From Halocafeteria seosinensis (taxonomy: Eukaryota; Sar; Bigyra; Bicosoecida): a stretch of DNA of 64,000 nt. Under the pieces are notes generated by a model. That model searched no databases. It was not told the origin of the DNA and saw only the letters and a program-made list of their open reading frames with translations. The stretch lies in contig LVLI01000328.1 in the NCBI GenBank assembly GCA_001687465.1, forward strand, positions 31,452 through 95,451, read 5' to 3'. Positions 1 to 12,314 of the stretch are shown piece by piece. The number at the start of each line of letters is the position of its first letter. Position 1 is the stretch's first letter. The translations under genes were made by a program, and so were the position numbers.

Positions 1-1451
1 GTCGACGATTTCGACGACGCTGACGGGTCCCATCAGAAGATGGCTCCTCAGTAGCTGGAACACTCTCCTTATTATCCGTTGTTGTGGACTCCTCCTTGGG
101 AGCACTGGATTCATTATTGCTTTTATCAGCTACTTTCTCTTCTGTCTGTGTTCCTTCTTCCGGTTCACCCTCCTCGTAATCCATTAGATTCCCAATATCT
201 CCTCGTGCAGCGGCAGTGACGAGAGCAGATATCAGTACAGCAGGCACCAAATACAACAATGCCGGTTGGGCGTGGTTATACACGTTCATCACTACGATCG
301 TAGCTACAAGACCAAGTACATATCCGACCAACGTAGCAAGGAACATAGGCTTGGAGAATGATGCCTTGGGCCACCCCTTTTCATTGTACTCACCATTGGA
401 GACGCAGAAGTCGTACCGTACCAGCAAGGCAACAAATACCCCAGGGAGTGCAATGTCGCCGAGACCCAGCATTGAGAACTCAGGAGTTTCCCCAGGTGTT
501 TTCAGGAACAGCATCTTTATAGGGCCTGTTACGCTCTTCGCCACGGATACCATCATTGGTGTATAGAATACAGCTACTATATCGTAAAAGAATAAGCCCA
601 CCTGCAGGGTGCAAAGGTGTTTACCTAATCAGATAGCATGTGAGTGCCTGACACGTCAGCTTACCAACAGCATAGCACCTATCCGGAACGACCCTACAGA
701 CATTTGCTCTATCCCGTATATACATATAGCCGCCGCAATAAAGTTGTTACCCATCCAGTGACCTGTTGCTGCGTACCAGCCGCTGATGGCCATTCCAATA
801 GCTAGCGCAATACCGTCTACTACGGTCACTTCACCTGCGTGCCACGTGGGTCCAAAACACAACATGAAGTTCCACCCGATGCGCAGTGCAAGAACTTCAC
901 ACATACCTAGGTAAGGTACGTTAATTCCGCCCTTGGTGTAGCTCTGTATCCTCCACAAAAAATAACAAATGCATGATATTGAGTAGTTTTGTCACGTTTG
1001 ATGGATGGACACAAATGGTGGCTTACTTCCATCCATTCCTCCAGGTGGCTCGATACGAGTTCAGCGATAGCAAATGTTCCCATGAAGAAAAAATATACTC
1101 CCAACAATAAATTGATATAATCTTTATGAAAGAGCTTAAATGCCACGAATAGGACCACTAAGACGGCTCCTGCAGTCAATGGGAAAGTCTTGGCTTGCTT
1201 TTCCGTCAGAGTTTGCACCTGTATCTCCACAAATATTGACCCCCAGTCAACCAAAAGTCTTCTACAGAGTGAGGATGAAGTGTGTGACAACGTACAGGTT
1301 CACCTGCGCTCCGTAGAGAGCGTATGGAGCCAATATAGACGATACTCGTAGCTGCAGTGATGAGCTGCGAAGATACCGATAAATAGCCCATTGCGCCTCC
1401 AATGTGCGCTCCGATGAGCGCCAGGTACATGGGCCACGTTGTGACCGCCAT
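1..1451 (-). CDS. SPP: Signal peptide peptidase (intramembrane aspartyl protease), 3' end cut by window edge
   Basis: Exons on the minus strand: 1451-1296, 1218-1027, 943-665 and 601 to beyond base 1, all phase 0. The product is a presenilin-type GxGD protease that cuts transmembrane helices, including leftover signal peptides, normally in the ER membrane. The family signatures are visible: YD in GLFFYDIVAVF (first catalytic Asp), GLGD in FSMLGLGDIALPG (second catalytic Asp) and PAL in HAQPALLYLVP. KDYINLLLGVYFF matches the conserved N-terminal half. The start chosen is the Met of MAVTTWPMYL; the frame stays open upstream to 1607 but without family resemblance. The tail after the last helix is acidic and then basic (RQRRRNRR at the window edge), and the stop lies outside. 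Identity is clear; the start is less certain. Confidence 0.93.
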
Positions 1452-1803
1452 GATGCGTGATTGTATGAGTCTAAATTCAGAATTACACCTATCAAATGTG
1501 GCTAAAATTGACGATTCCAATGCCCCAAGATTAACCACCAAGAAAAGATTGTCGCGTTCTAGTAGAGTGGAATCAGGAAGTGCATTTTCAAACTTGGAAC
1601 TCTGCATGAAGTCGAATTATTAATCTTAGGGAACTGAAGGAGTGGAATTCAGGGCGGTGCAGCTGCAAGCACTCAGTTCTAACCTATCAAGCTAGTAACT
1701 TCGAAGTTTCGTCGTTATATAATCGACCCTATTTGTCTTGCAAACCAATTGTCCATATCAAGGTCACTCGAAACAGCTTCGCTTTGTGCCGCTTTGATAT
1801 GGA
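1452..1803. other. Intergenic spacer between SPP and the triplicated membrane gene
   Basis: About 350 bases with no supported gene. It should hold the promoter of the signal peptide peptidase gene and the 3' end of the triplicated gene. I see no repeat or RNA feature in it. Confidence 0.5.
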
Positions 1804-3969
1804 TCAGTCAGTAGTAGTGATTCTCAACCGAAGCGGCTTTACTGAATCCAATTCAGTCATCTCCACGTCACTATCATCGTGTGAGGAATCATCACCTTCC
1901 TCGAACTGACGCTTGCAACGGCTTGGGGTCATGGAGAAGTATATTAGGGGCACAACGAACCCGAACGAGACAAGCAGCAACCGGTACGTCCCATAAATAC
2001 TGGCAGGGATGCTACTGGGACTGAGTACTCTTTCTTCCTTGTAAATAGCTCGGAGACTTGAATACATGTTTACATAGCTCACATTCCCTGTCGTGAGATT
2101 TGCAAAGGTGTTTTCGTTGACATCTAGCAAGCCCGAGAAAGGCACTGGCCTATATCGGATATCCGGGTCGTCATTCGTCCTGTTCAACAGGTAATACTCT
2201 TCAACAAATCCTGAAATCACAGTGTGAGAGCTACCGAATATTACATGGTTATTGAAACTATCTAAACTAACCAGTTTCGTATCTTTTCCATCGCCAGGAA
2301 GTATCACTAGCGGCGGTTCGCCAGAATTATATCGGAGTTGGTAGATGAGCACCTGAATAGTGTTTGATTGTATCGTCTCCTGGTTGATGGGGGTCATATT
2401 GTTTGTCATTGTAGCCAATGTCACAATACCTTCATCATCAAAGTCCACTGGTAGGAACGGCGCACAGAATCCAGGATCAGCTACCCATGGTAGCTGCAAA
2501 TTGTTCACTAACCTAGCGTCTGTCCTTGGCTCAAACGCTACTCCGCTTGGTCGAAGAATAACCGGTCCGAAGACAAATACATCTGATGTTGGTAGGTAAT
2601 ATGCGCTTACAGGTCCTCGGTATTCAGGATCGGAGCTTGCATAGTTACAATAATTGACAATGTTTATCCTAGGCATTGTATGGATCCCTCTCAGAGTCAA
2701 GTATGCGCACGACAATGTTGAGTTGCTGTTGGAGAAGTCCATATAAGGATAGAAAACGATGACTTCGTCGTTTCGTTCGTCAATCCAGCGGACAGTTATC
2801 TTGTCCGTATTTCTTTGGATCTCGTTCCATTTGGGCCAAGAAAATTTTGGCATGGACACTTTGGAGTTGTAAATTTCGTAAGAGCTGTTCGTTCCCTTGT
2901 CCCCAAAAACTTGTAGTGAACCCGTCCCCCAATGGGTGTCGTACTCTGGTGCGTACTCGACGAAGCAAAAATAGAAAAAATTGTTGTCAAGTACGCCAAG
3001 TCTCATTTGGGAGTCTCCGATATCGGTACTTTCTTTATCGTACTCATTTCGGTCGCATAGTTTGGAAAAGGAATACCACCCCGTGCGTTGTACTACCCAT
3101 CCTGAAGATGTATCAAAAGCATATGTCGTTGTTAACCCTTCGGGTGTGTAATATACAAAAGTTTCTCGCTGAGCATCAAACGCAACATTGCATTCCGTCC
3201 CTCCATAGGTTGGCAACGTAAGACACTGAGTATCCGCCCTGATGCTTGCACCTGTTGCAAAGTACTTGCAATTCCCATTTCCCTCTGGGAAATTCTCGTC
3301 GAAAAAATGGAGGACGGTAACGCCGCTGTGCAATCTATATATGTCTCGGAAATCGCAAGAGAACTCTAACTTGTTGAATATGAAGTGTATACAAGACTCC
3401 ATGCACGCTTCAGTAAAATTGCTCACTAAAAATGTTGAGGGCGAGAGTCCTTGGTATCGCTCGAAGCCTGGTAGTTCTAGTGTGTTGTGCAATAGAAGAC
3501 AATAAGGACGGCGATCAAAACGGCATTGGATTGAGAGGTATTCCAATTGATTCAATTCCGCAGAGGGTGGCAACGGTAATACTAACTGTGGTACTTTGTT
3601 TCTCAATTGAGAATTCGTACTAATGGCCATCGGCGCCGGAAATTGTTTGCCAAAGGAATCCTTATACACGGCCCAATCCAAGAAGGAGTGTGTTATCATT
3701 TCAAACAGTTCTCCTTGTTCACTGCTCCCAGGGCACATATTCAGAGTATTCTGTTGCCCCTGGTGGACCGATATTCTGGGTGGATTTTTTGCCTGAGTAA
3801 GTGCACCGCGAGCAAAGTATGCGCAACCAATGCCGAATTCACAAGTAACCGTAGCAGGCTGACAGTATCCCGGAGGAATCGTTTCAAAGCGAGCAGATAA
3901 TTCGGTAGCGTTTTCATACTGCCACACTTCATACGCCCCATACAATGCAGTGGCAATCAAAATCATTAC
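1804..3969 (-). repeat. Unit 3 of the triplicated membrane protein (exon 4)
   Basis: The last exon, 721 codons plus stop. It has the same helix-lumenal-helix plan, but after the second helix it ends in a short acidic tail (EEGDDSSHDDSDVEMTELD) with no RPPTRSG motif, as expected if that motif belongs to the joint before the next unit. Confidence 0.78.
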
Positions 3970-6900
3970 CTGCGAACACAGAACCGCTGATTAAGCAAAC
4001 GAATAGCCACACGTGAGCCTACATAACAACAGACTTACAGATGCACATAGCCCACTTCTGGTAGGTGGGCGAGCTAAAGGCTTGGCTTTAAACAGATCTA
4101 CCTTAGCACCCACCCTTGACAGTTTCCCGCTGCCGAGGACTACCATGTCCTCTTCTCGCCAATGCGAGCGTCCAAGGACTATTTGTTTACCGCGAGAGCT
4201 ATCCTTGCGAGTCCCTCCTTCGCCGGTATAGTCTATTGCGCCACTCTTGCTGTGTTTTCCCGACGTTTCACCCCAAGACGGTACTTTGCCGGCTACGGCT
4301 TCTGTCTCCGAAGGGACTTCATTGTTCGAAGGACAACAACATAATACCAATGATAGAATCGGAAGCAGCAGTCCCAGGATACCAAACACGACTTGAAAGG
4401 CGTTATATATCCTTGCGGGCATACTACTAATTGTCAACGCCCTCTGTTCTGTCGAAACAGCTTTAATGCTAGGGTACAAGTTCACGAGGCTAACTTTACC
4501 GACGCCAAAGCGACTGAAGTCTGTGCCAACGTTTGGTTGAGGTCCCCAATACGAAACGGCTTCATAAACGAGCTTCGGAGTGTTCTTACTTCGGTTAAGC
4601 AAATGGTATTCCTCAAGAAACCCGGAGAAGGCTGAGCGTTCCCTCGAATAAAGGGTGGCATGGTCCGCGAAACTGTCCAGCGTCACCAGCGCGTCGTCCT
4701 GGAAAGGGAATTTCATAGAAGGGTTCAGTTCATCCCTATCCATCTGAAAGACGAAAAATCTCACTTCGGTGGCCTCATACAGCTTTTGTTGGTATTGTGG
4801 GCCTAGGAATGCCGCCAGTGTCATTTTATTAGTGTCCACACTCGAGTAGTCCACAGGTATCAACGGAGCGCATTCGAAGCCATCACAAGCCACTCTCCTA
4901 TAGTTTTCGTCTGCTGTGAGATTGTACAAGGCTCCAGTTCTCGTCACCAGAGCAGGACCAAAACTGTAAACATCGTTGTTAGGAAGGTAGTATGGGATAA
5001 GCCTGCCCTCGTAGGTATTTGGCGAAGCACCGTTAGGATCATAGGCGTAGCAATTCGGAACAACTTTCAGGACCGGTTTGTCATGAATGGTTTTCAGAAC
5101 GAAATAATGACAAGAAGTATACGGGTCGACGGTAGACTGAAAATCGGGGTACGGATAGAAGACAATAAATTCTGCCTCACTAGTATTGCTTCTTACCGCA
5201 GTGAGATGGGCATTATCGGGCGGAAATCCCCCGTATACCATTATTCCTGGCAACGCCTTGACACTTGTGTTTCCTTCACGATCGATTACATGCAAACTTC
5301 CATTTTTCCTCTCGTCGCCAAGGCAAAAGTAAAAATAGTTTTCATCGAAGACTGCTAGCCTGATGAAGCTGCAGTCAGTATCACCAGAAAAAGTATGGTT
5401 TTTGTCAATTCTGCTTTGCCACCCCACACCGTCGACATAGTGTAGCACCCTGGGTTGTCTTCCCCGCTGGTAGTCCTGTACTAGCGATTGCCGCTCGGAA
5501 TCAAACGTAAGCTCACTGGGGGGACGAAAGATACAGTCCCTAGTCGCGGAAAAAGTTGTAGCCAAAGACCCATTTTGCACAAGGTGTATCAGACACAAAC
5601 CCTTAACAGCATCACATGGTTCAGTTATAGCATCATAAAAATGAACATAAACCTGCAACAAGGCTCGGTCAACGCCAAAGCGGAATGCGGCAAGTGTGCA
5701 GATCTGGTTGCAGCTGAAGCACTTCCGAAGGTTAGCCATAGCGTCGTCCGTATCGTAGCATCTCTCTTCTCCGCACGAGTGCTGGCGGATGTCCGTAAAC
5801 CTTGCAACTATATTTGAGGACGATTTGTGGGAAGTCGCTAAACGCCTCTCCTCAAATGACGGTAAGCCAAGAGTGGCATGGAGCAGCGCACACTCGTGAG
5901 CAGTGTCGTGGCAGGCCATTGAAAAGTATTCAAGCTGGTTTGAGAATCCATTCGATGGCATCATCAAAATTGCAGAAGTTGCATTGGGTGTCAGATAGAA
6001 TTCCGGGCCTTGGCCGGATGCGTCCCGGGTTGTAAGGGATCTTGCATATAACGGTACCAGCCTAGCGAATTCAGAGACCTTCGGTATTTCCCATGAAAGC
6101 GTCGTTCGGCCAAGTATAGCTATAGCCTCTCCTTGGTTGCTACCACCAGGACACAGGTATATACTATCAGTCGTCTCGTCGGGCCCCATGGTAACCAAAG
6201 CTGGATTCTTCTCTATACTATAGCTGCCTGAAGGTTTGTAGACACATCCAACTGGGCTCTTACAAGTCATTGTCGCTTTGGTACAGGTTCCAGCTTCCAT
6301 TGTTTCGATCTTTGTGGTGAAAGAAGATGTTGTCTGATATTCCCGTATTTCATATACCGTAAACAAAGCAACAGCCACTAGTACCAATACCTGCGTACAC
6401 AAATAAACTATCGAATTGATAGGAGGTGCGGGCTGCTAATAATTGCGCTCATGTACACCTACCGTCGCTAACAGCCCACTTCGGGTAGGAGGGCGGTATA
6501 AAGGTTTATATTGAAACAAATCGGTAACTACAATGATTTTCTGCAAGGGCCCACCGTTAGTCCGAATTATGTCTTCTTCCTTCCATACGTCCCTTCCTAG
6601 AGTGCCTCTGCGTGGATCGCTTCCTCTCTCAGCTTCGTACAAGCATGGGCTAATATCGGGCACCGTTGTCTCTTTGGATTTTGTGACCGGCTCTGTAACT
6701 TCCGTAAGCGGATTTCGAGTCAGTGACGCTCTCGGCGTTTCTCGCTTACCCTTCACAAAACAGGCACAAAACACAAGAAAAACTACGGGAACAAAGAATC
6801 CCGTCAATACGAAAATCTGGCGGAACACGCCATAAGCGTTGGAAGGTATATCACTCCAGGAAAGGACTCTGCGTTCACTGTATACAATCTTCAAGGCGGG

Positions 6901-9012
6901 ATACAAGTTGATATAATGGAGGAATCCCAGGGTGTGTGGTTTATCCACGCTTTCCTCTGACGAAGGACCCAAATAGGACACTTGACGAAACCTTGTAGAT
7001 TGCTCATTGGACAAGGAGTAATGCTCTTCCACAAAACCCGTAATGTAGCTGCTGCTTGTATTTGCAAGTGACATGCTGCCAAAAGTTTCCAATGTCGCGG
7101 TGGCCCCGTCCGAGCAAGGAGCCAAAACTGTTGATTTCCCCAAGCTTCCAAAGACCTGGTACACAGAAAAATAGACATTTCTGCCTCCTAAAGGCTGGGC
7201 AGTCATTTTAGGCATACTTGCTAGTGCCAACACGTTCGTTCTGCCCACTTGGAAATCCGCAGGAAGATAGGGAGCGCAGCTGCCTTCGACACATACATGT
7301 GAGCGCATTGACTCCTCTGCATTCGGGATCGATACAGTACCGTCACCAAAAATGACTGCAGGCCCATATAAGTAAGCTTCCAAACTACCCAAAAAATACG
7401 GCGTTACCGGTCCTTGATAAAAGTACATGCCATTGGCATGGCCAATACAGTGGGGTATTTCGATCGTTGTGGGAGTCTCCGTCTCTGCTTTCCAGGAGAA
7501 ACAATACCAGGCTCCGTCCATGTCAGAGTTGATGTCGGAGTACGGATAAAATATGAATATACCATTTTCGCTGAATAGGTCGCGCCTTACATCCAAAGTC
7601 CCGTCGGATGACAGTCCCGTTCCTGGCGTGCTTAGTGCAATACGGTTTGTCAGATTTCCCGTTCCGTCGAACACCTCCAGAGACATAGTTCCCGTGAACT
7701 CTTCTTGACATATGAGAAAAATCCTTCCTTCGAATGTCCCAAGCTTCCTACTGCTGCTATCTCTTGTACAATCAGAAGTTGGAAATGGTTGTTGATTCAC
7801 CGTCCATCCAGAAAGTTTGCTGAACCTGTGATAGAACAATGCCGAGTTCCCTCCCCATACCGTGAACGTACTAGAAGTGACATCGAAGCTGAAATGAGTC
7901 TGAGAAGGATATTCTGAGAAGAATTCTGTGCACTCAAGTTCCAACAAGTGAGAGCCATTTGCAAGATCCATCGCGCACAAGGAAGAAAATCCATTGTCTA
8001 CTCCCTCGAATAACAATACCGCGACATCATCATCCAATTGGTAAGTTTCCTTTATTTGGCACGACAATACGGACCCTTGGCTACACGGTGAGACTAAATT
8101 TTCGGGAAGGATGGTCGTCTTACGGGTCTTCGTTTCGGGAGCAGTACTATTCTCGAATCCGGGAACACTGACTGTGTTATACACGACGACACAATTTCTG
8201 AGCCGATCTAGGTTATATACCTCACAAGAGGCAGTAATGTATCTCAATTCGTTCAGAGCAGAAGGCGGTAAGTATCCGATACGAGAACTTATACGACCAT
8301 TCAATCCTTTCATACCACCGACGATAAAGTAGTTACGATGATCTTCGGTTTGTGTGTCCTCCCAGTGGAGAGTAGTGTGACTGGCCAAAACGAAGGCCTC
8401 TGACTGAATTCTACTTCCCGCACAAATACCAACATTCGTAGTCGTTATTCTGGGCTTGAGGTACCCCGCCCTTCCATTGTGTTCGGCCGTTAGATTTCCA
8501 TGGGAGGTAAAAATGCATCCCATTGCGCAGTGGCACGTGATGCTAACATTCTCGCATGCGCCTGGTGGCAATGTCTCCATTCTACTTTCAGATTGAATTG
8601 TAGAAAAATACTCCCACACTTGATATCCCCCGTAGGATGCCGCTGCCAATAACACGAAAACCTGTGGACAATGCAGAGAACATGAACCAGGTGGGTCATA
8701 TCTAATTGTTGCGTTCGAGGCACTTACAGTCGCTAGGATCCCACTCCTTGTTGGCGGGCGTTGAAATGGTGCGGCTTTTAGGACATCTCCTTTCCGCAAC
8801 AGAGTGTTTTTCAAAGCCCCCGTGTCTTGTATGACGTCGTCTTTTACCCAATACTCTCGTCCAACAGGTACTTTGGAGTCAGATTGGCCATTCAAAGCTG
8901 TTCCCAGTGAGTAGATATTTCTCGCAATTGGCTTCTCGCGTTTTTCCGGTCCTTCAAACCCTCGTGACTCCGGTCTCCATGGCTTTTCCCTTCGCTCTGG
9001 TACATCAGACAT
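1804..9012 (-). CDS. Internally triplicated six-pass membrane protein, family not recognised
   Basis: Four minus-strand exons (9012-8728, 8661-6463, 6390-4039, 3969-1804) joined by 66, 72 and 69 nt phase-0 introns give 2333 residues. Exon 1 (residues 1-95) is a charged cytosolic-looking leader ending in RPPTRSGILAT. Exons 2, 3 and 4 each encode one unit: a helix at the exon start (VFVLLAAASYGGYQVWEY, VLVLVAVALFTVYEIREY, VMILIATALYGAYEVWQY), about 600 lumenal residues with many Cys and N-glycosylation sequons, a conserved block (FVEEHYSLSN / FLEEYHLLNRS / FVEEYYLLNRT, then NLYPALK-like), a second helix, and a cytosolic linker. Linkers 1 and 2 end in the same RPPTRSG motif as exon 1; unit 3 ends in an acidic tail instead. 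Three separate genes would have to start inside splice acceptors and leave under 100 bases for promoters, so one gene is much likelier. Function is unknown; a surface or endomembrane role is inference. Confidence 0.8.
4039..6390 (-). repeat. Unit 2 of the triplicated membrane protein (exon 3)
   Basis: A 2352 nt exon with phase 0 at both ends (784 codons), the longest unit. Its second helix is FQVVFGILGLLLPILSLVL, followed by CCC. The linker ends in RPPTRSGLCAS, directly before a GTAAGT donor. Confidence 0.8.
6463..8661 (-). repeat. Unit 1 of the triplicated membrane protein (exon 2)
   Basis: A 2199 nt exon with phase 0 at both ends (733 codons). It contains an N-terminal helix, a lumenal domain, a C-terminal helix (FRQIFVLTGFFVPVVFLVF) and a linker ending in RPPTRSGLLAT. 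It aligns by eye with units 2 and 3 at both ends and at the EEHY/NLYP block. Confidence 0.8.
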
Positions 9013-10222
9013 GATGACAGAGGAGGAAACAACCTTGCACAGTCACAATATACGCCTATCCAAAACTTTGAACAGCCGTATCTCCTACAATTCGGAGGGA
9101 AAACCTGGTACTTTAACCCGCTCGCGGGACATCAATCGCGGAAAATCCTGCAGGACGAAACCCCAAGGAATGATTGTCCTCTTCGAACCAGAGATCCTTA
9201 TTACAGAAGCGCAGGAATCCTGGCCACACGTAGCTTACACGCGGCACCGCCGCTGAAGCAAGACGATCGCATTTTTTACCGAACCATGAAGGGAATGAGA
9301 GTGCTAGCCGTTCTTCCCTTGCACCGTTGACGAGTTCGCAGATTTTCTCGAGATCGGATTCCAGGAAGGAGACAGGACCAGTTGTTCTCTAGAGCAATAT
9401 CTCCTCACATTTTAACCAATCCTCTAATGCGATTGGATCGCCATGAATGAACATAGAAAATGCGTAGCTGAAGGCAGTCATCGACCTCCTGCAGCAGCGG
9501 CGCTTGTCTCCAGAGTCTCGCTGGCGCTGGAGATCTCGCCGTCCACTTGGGACTCCTAATTGGGAAGACTTGGATTCTTGGCCATGTGATTTTGAAGTAG
9601 TTTACTACCCTCAACAACCTCTTAGATTGCTGCCTCTTGCATCGAAACGCTCCCTAGGTGCTTGGCCCTCCTGTTTTCCACTGATTCAATTCATTGGGGC
9701 CGCACTCTAGGATAGGCAGCAATCCGATCGGTCTGTAGTAAGGAGACTCATGTTCCACACCTCGGAGACTGTCACCTGTTGCACAAAATCTTTTCGGCAG
9801 ATATTCGGGTCTCATGGAGGGGTATAATCCAATCAACAACCGTGCTAAATTGGGCTGTTGGTTGCATCGTAGAGATTGTTGACTCCGCTTGAAGGGTTGA
9901 TTGACTCAAGATGCCAACTTGATGCAATCATATAGCCCGCACACTCTTATACTAGGATCCAGAGCTCCCATGGAAACAAATACCTTGCTGAATTGCTTCC
10001 AGGGTTGAGCTACCAATCCGAATGGACTTTCGGCATTGACGCTTCCTTCCTGGAAGTCACCACAAGGCAATCATTTCGTCGCCTTTTACATGACGACATT
10101 TTCAGCAGTCCCTACGCCCTTCATCGGCGGACTTTAGCCGGGATTTGAGATGTGAGATGAAGATGGAAATATTCTAGCGTTGTGGTGTTGGATAGAGTGA
10201 TAGGAGCTAGAGAGAAGATATA
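9013..10222. other. Intergenic region between divergent genes
   Basis: About 1.2 kb between the divergent starts of the triplicated membrane gene and Rpn3. Only short unrelated open frames occur. I see no conserved protein, RNA gene or repeat; both promoters presumably lie here. Confidence 0.5.
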
Positions 10223-12277
10223 ATGGCACGCAAAGAGCAAGCGAACGCCACCAAAAACAAAGAGGCCGAGAAAGCTAAGAAGGCCAATGAGCCGAACAAG
10301 AGGCAGAGGCTAACTCCCAATGAATGTAAGTGATCGACTGTTCCAAAATCAGAGGTTCCTTGCGAGAAATAGAAGATACACAGTTAGATGTGTCTTTGGG
10401 AATTGGAATTCAACCCTGAAGGGTGGGTGCTGATACCCCCGTATGCTTTTTGTGGTTTTCGTGGTCCCTCATCCCGCCCCTAGAAGGCCGGCCCCCATGC
10501 TTTTTGTCTTTTTGATGGACACATTATGTGTTTAATGATGGTATACAGGGTTGCATAGGAGCATAACGTTGATCCATAAGTCGGTCGTAGAGCGTGACAA
10601 TCGAGGAATCTTGCGAGCTCTTCGTTATATGAGCCACATACGCACCTATGTTGGGAGCGACAAATTGCTGGAAGTCGCCAAGAGCGTCATTGAGGATGGG
10701 AAAGCATTTAATGCTGTTCATGAGGTCTTTAGTGCAATTCAGGAGCACGAAAAGTCTCATGGGAAATACAACAAAGATTGGGAGATGCCGGAAGCTCTCC
10801 TGGAAGCGGTGAAGCGATATGAGGAAGGGGGCGAGGAGACGACGCAGCAGCAAGATGGTGACGTGGAAATGCAAGATGGTAGCGCTGCTTCGGCTTCGGT
10901 GTCGTCAAAGGATAAGAAAGGTCAAAAAAAGGCAGAACCCAAGGACAAGAGTGGCTCAAGTGAAGAGAAGAAAGGGGAAGAATCGGCTGCGAAAAAGAAG
11001 GAGCAAAAACCTCGCATCGCGTTGATCAAAACGCCCAAAACATACAGCCCAGCACAACCTGAAGTGGTTGCGTACTTCTTGACTCTCGGAAGCTCCATTT
11101 TGCTGTATCAACGCCAATTCGACAAGGTCTGGAATTTTACAGGAAAGACCATTGAGTGGATCACCAGTATAAATCGTCGTTTGCTGGATATTTTCTCGGC
11201 AAAGAATTTTTCCCAGATGGCGTTCGTGGCTGAGCGTGAGGGTAAATTGGGAAGCCTTAAGGATTATTTTTTGAATGCGTATCGTACCGCCTGCCTCCGA
11301 CATGATGAAATGGGACAGGCCACTCTATTGAATCTCTTGCTGCGAAACCTGTTGCAGCAACGTCTTTACGACCAAGCGCAAAAGCTGATCTCCCTCACGA
11401 ATTTCCCCGAGCGGGTTTCAAATAATCAACAGGTTCGCTACTTGTTTTACAAAGGGAAGGTACAAGCAGTTCACTTAGATTACACAGACGCATATCAGAC
11501 TTTGCTTCAAGCGTTTAGGAAAGCACCCGCTACAACTGGTTTTGGCTTTAAGCTGCAAGTGCAGCATGTCCTAATTATTGTGCAACTGCTTCTTGGAGAA
11601 GTCCCAGAGAAGTCCTCATTCCACACAAAGAGGCCAAAAGAGAAACGGGGGTTAGAACCGTATTTCTTCCTTACCCAAGCTGTACGTATAGGAAACGTTA
11701 CGGGGTATCGAAATACAGTTCAAAAATACGAAAAGCGCTTTATCGAGGATGACACTCTCTCGTTGGTGCTAAGGCTCCGTCACAACGTTATTAAGACTGC
11801 GCTGAAGAGTATTGCGGCTTCTTATAGCAATATCAGCTTCGAAGATGTCGCCAGTAAACTTACTCTACAATCGGCAGATGATGCGGAATTCTTATGCGCG
11901 AAGGCGATTCGAGATGGAGTAATCGAGGGATCTTTGGACCATGAAACGCAGAGTCTGCGCAGTAAAGAAGTTGCCGACATCTACTGCACCTCTGAGCCGC
12001 AAGAAGCCTTTGATAAGCGCATTAAGTTCTGTTTGGAGATCCGAAATGAAGCTGTGAAGGCAATGCGTTATCCCGCCGAAGCCGTAAGTTTGTTTTAGTG
12101 CGTGATATGACACTACAGCTATTGACAACTTTGTATTTGTTTTATTTCTGTCCGCAGTACAAGAAGGAAATCGATGCTATGGAAAGCGCCAGAAGAGAAG
12201 CAGAAGAAGAAGAAGACGAAATTATGAAGGCGCTAGAAGACGAGGAAGAAGGCGATGACGAAGACGATGTTTTTTAG
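10223..12277 (+). CDS. RPN3: 26S proteasome regulatory subunit Rpn3 (PSMD3)
   Basis: Exons 10223-10325, 10549-12083 and 12158-12277 give 585 residues. Intron 1 is phase 1 (codon TGG split) and intron 2 is phase 0. Rpn3 is a PCI-domain scaffold subunit of the 19S lid, which deubiquitinates and feeds substrates to the proteasome. The family N-terminal block reads LHRSITLIHKSVVERDNR; the helical-repeat part and the PCI region follow (RVSNNQQVRYLFYKGKV, EPYFFLTQAVRIGN, DAEFLCAKAIRDGVIEGSLD). A Lys/Glu-rich insert sits around residues 130-180. The C-terminus is acidic (EEGDDEDDVF). The first exon is a short basic leader starting MARKEQAN. The gene is convergent with DGAT2, with 37 bases between the stop codons. 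Confidence 0.93.
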
Positions 12278-12314
12278 TTGCTCTGCAGCGCCCTAGACTG
12301 TGGAATTACAGCGC

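Noticed and set aside
1804-9012. Three separate, adjacent single-exon membrane-protein genes
   Set aside because: The second and third would start within splice acceptors and share under 100 bases with the preceding stop. The phase-0 donor and acceptor pairs at all three joints fit one gene better.
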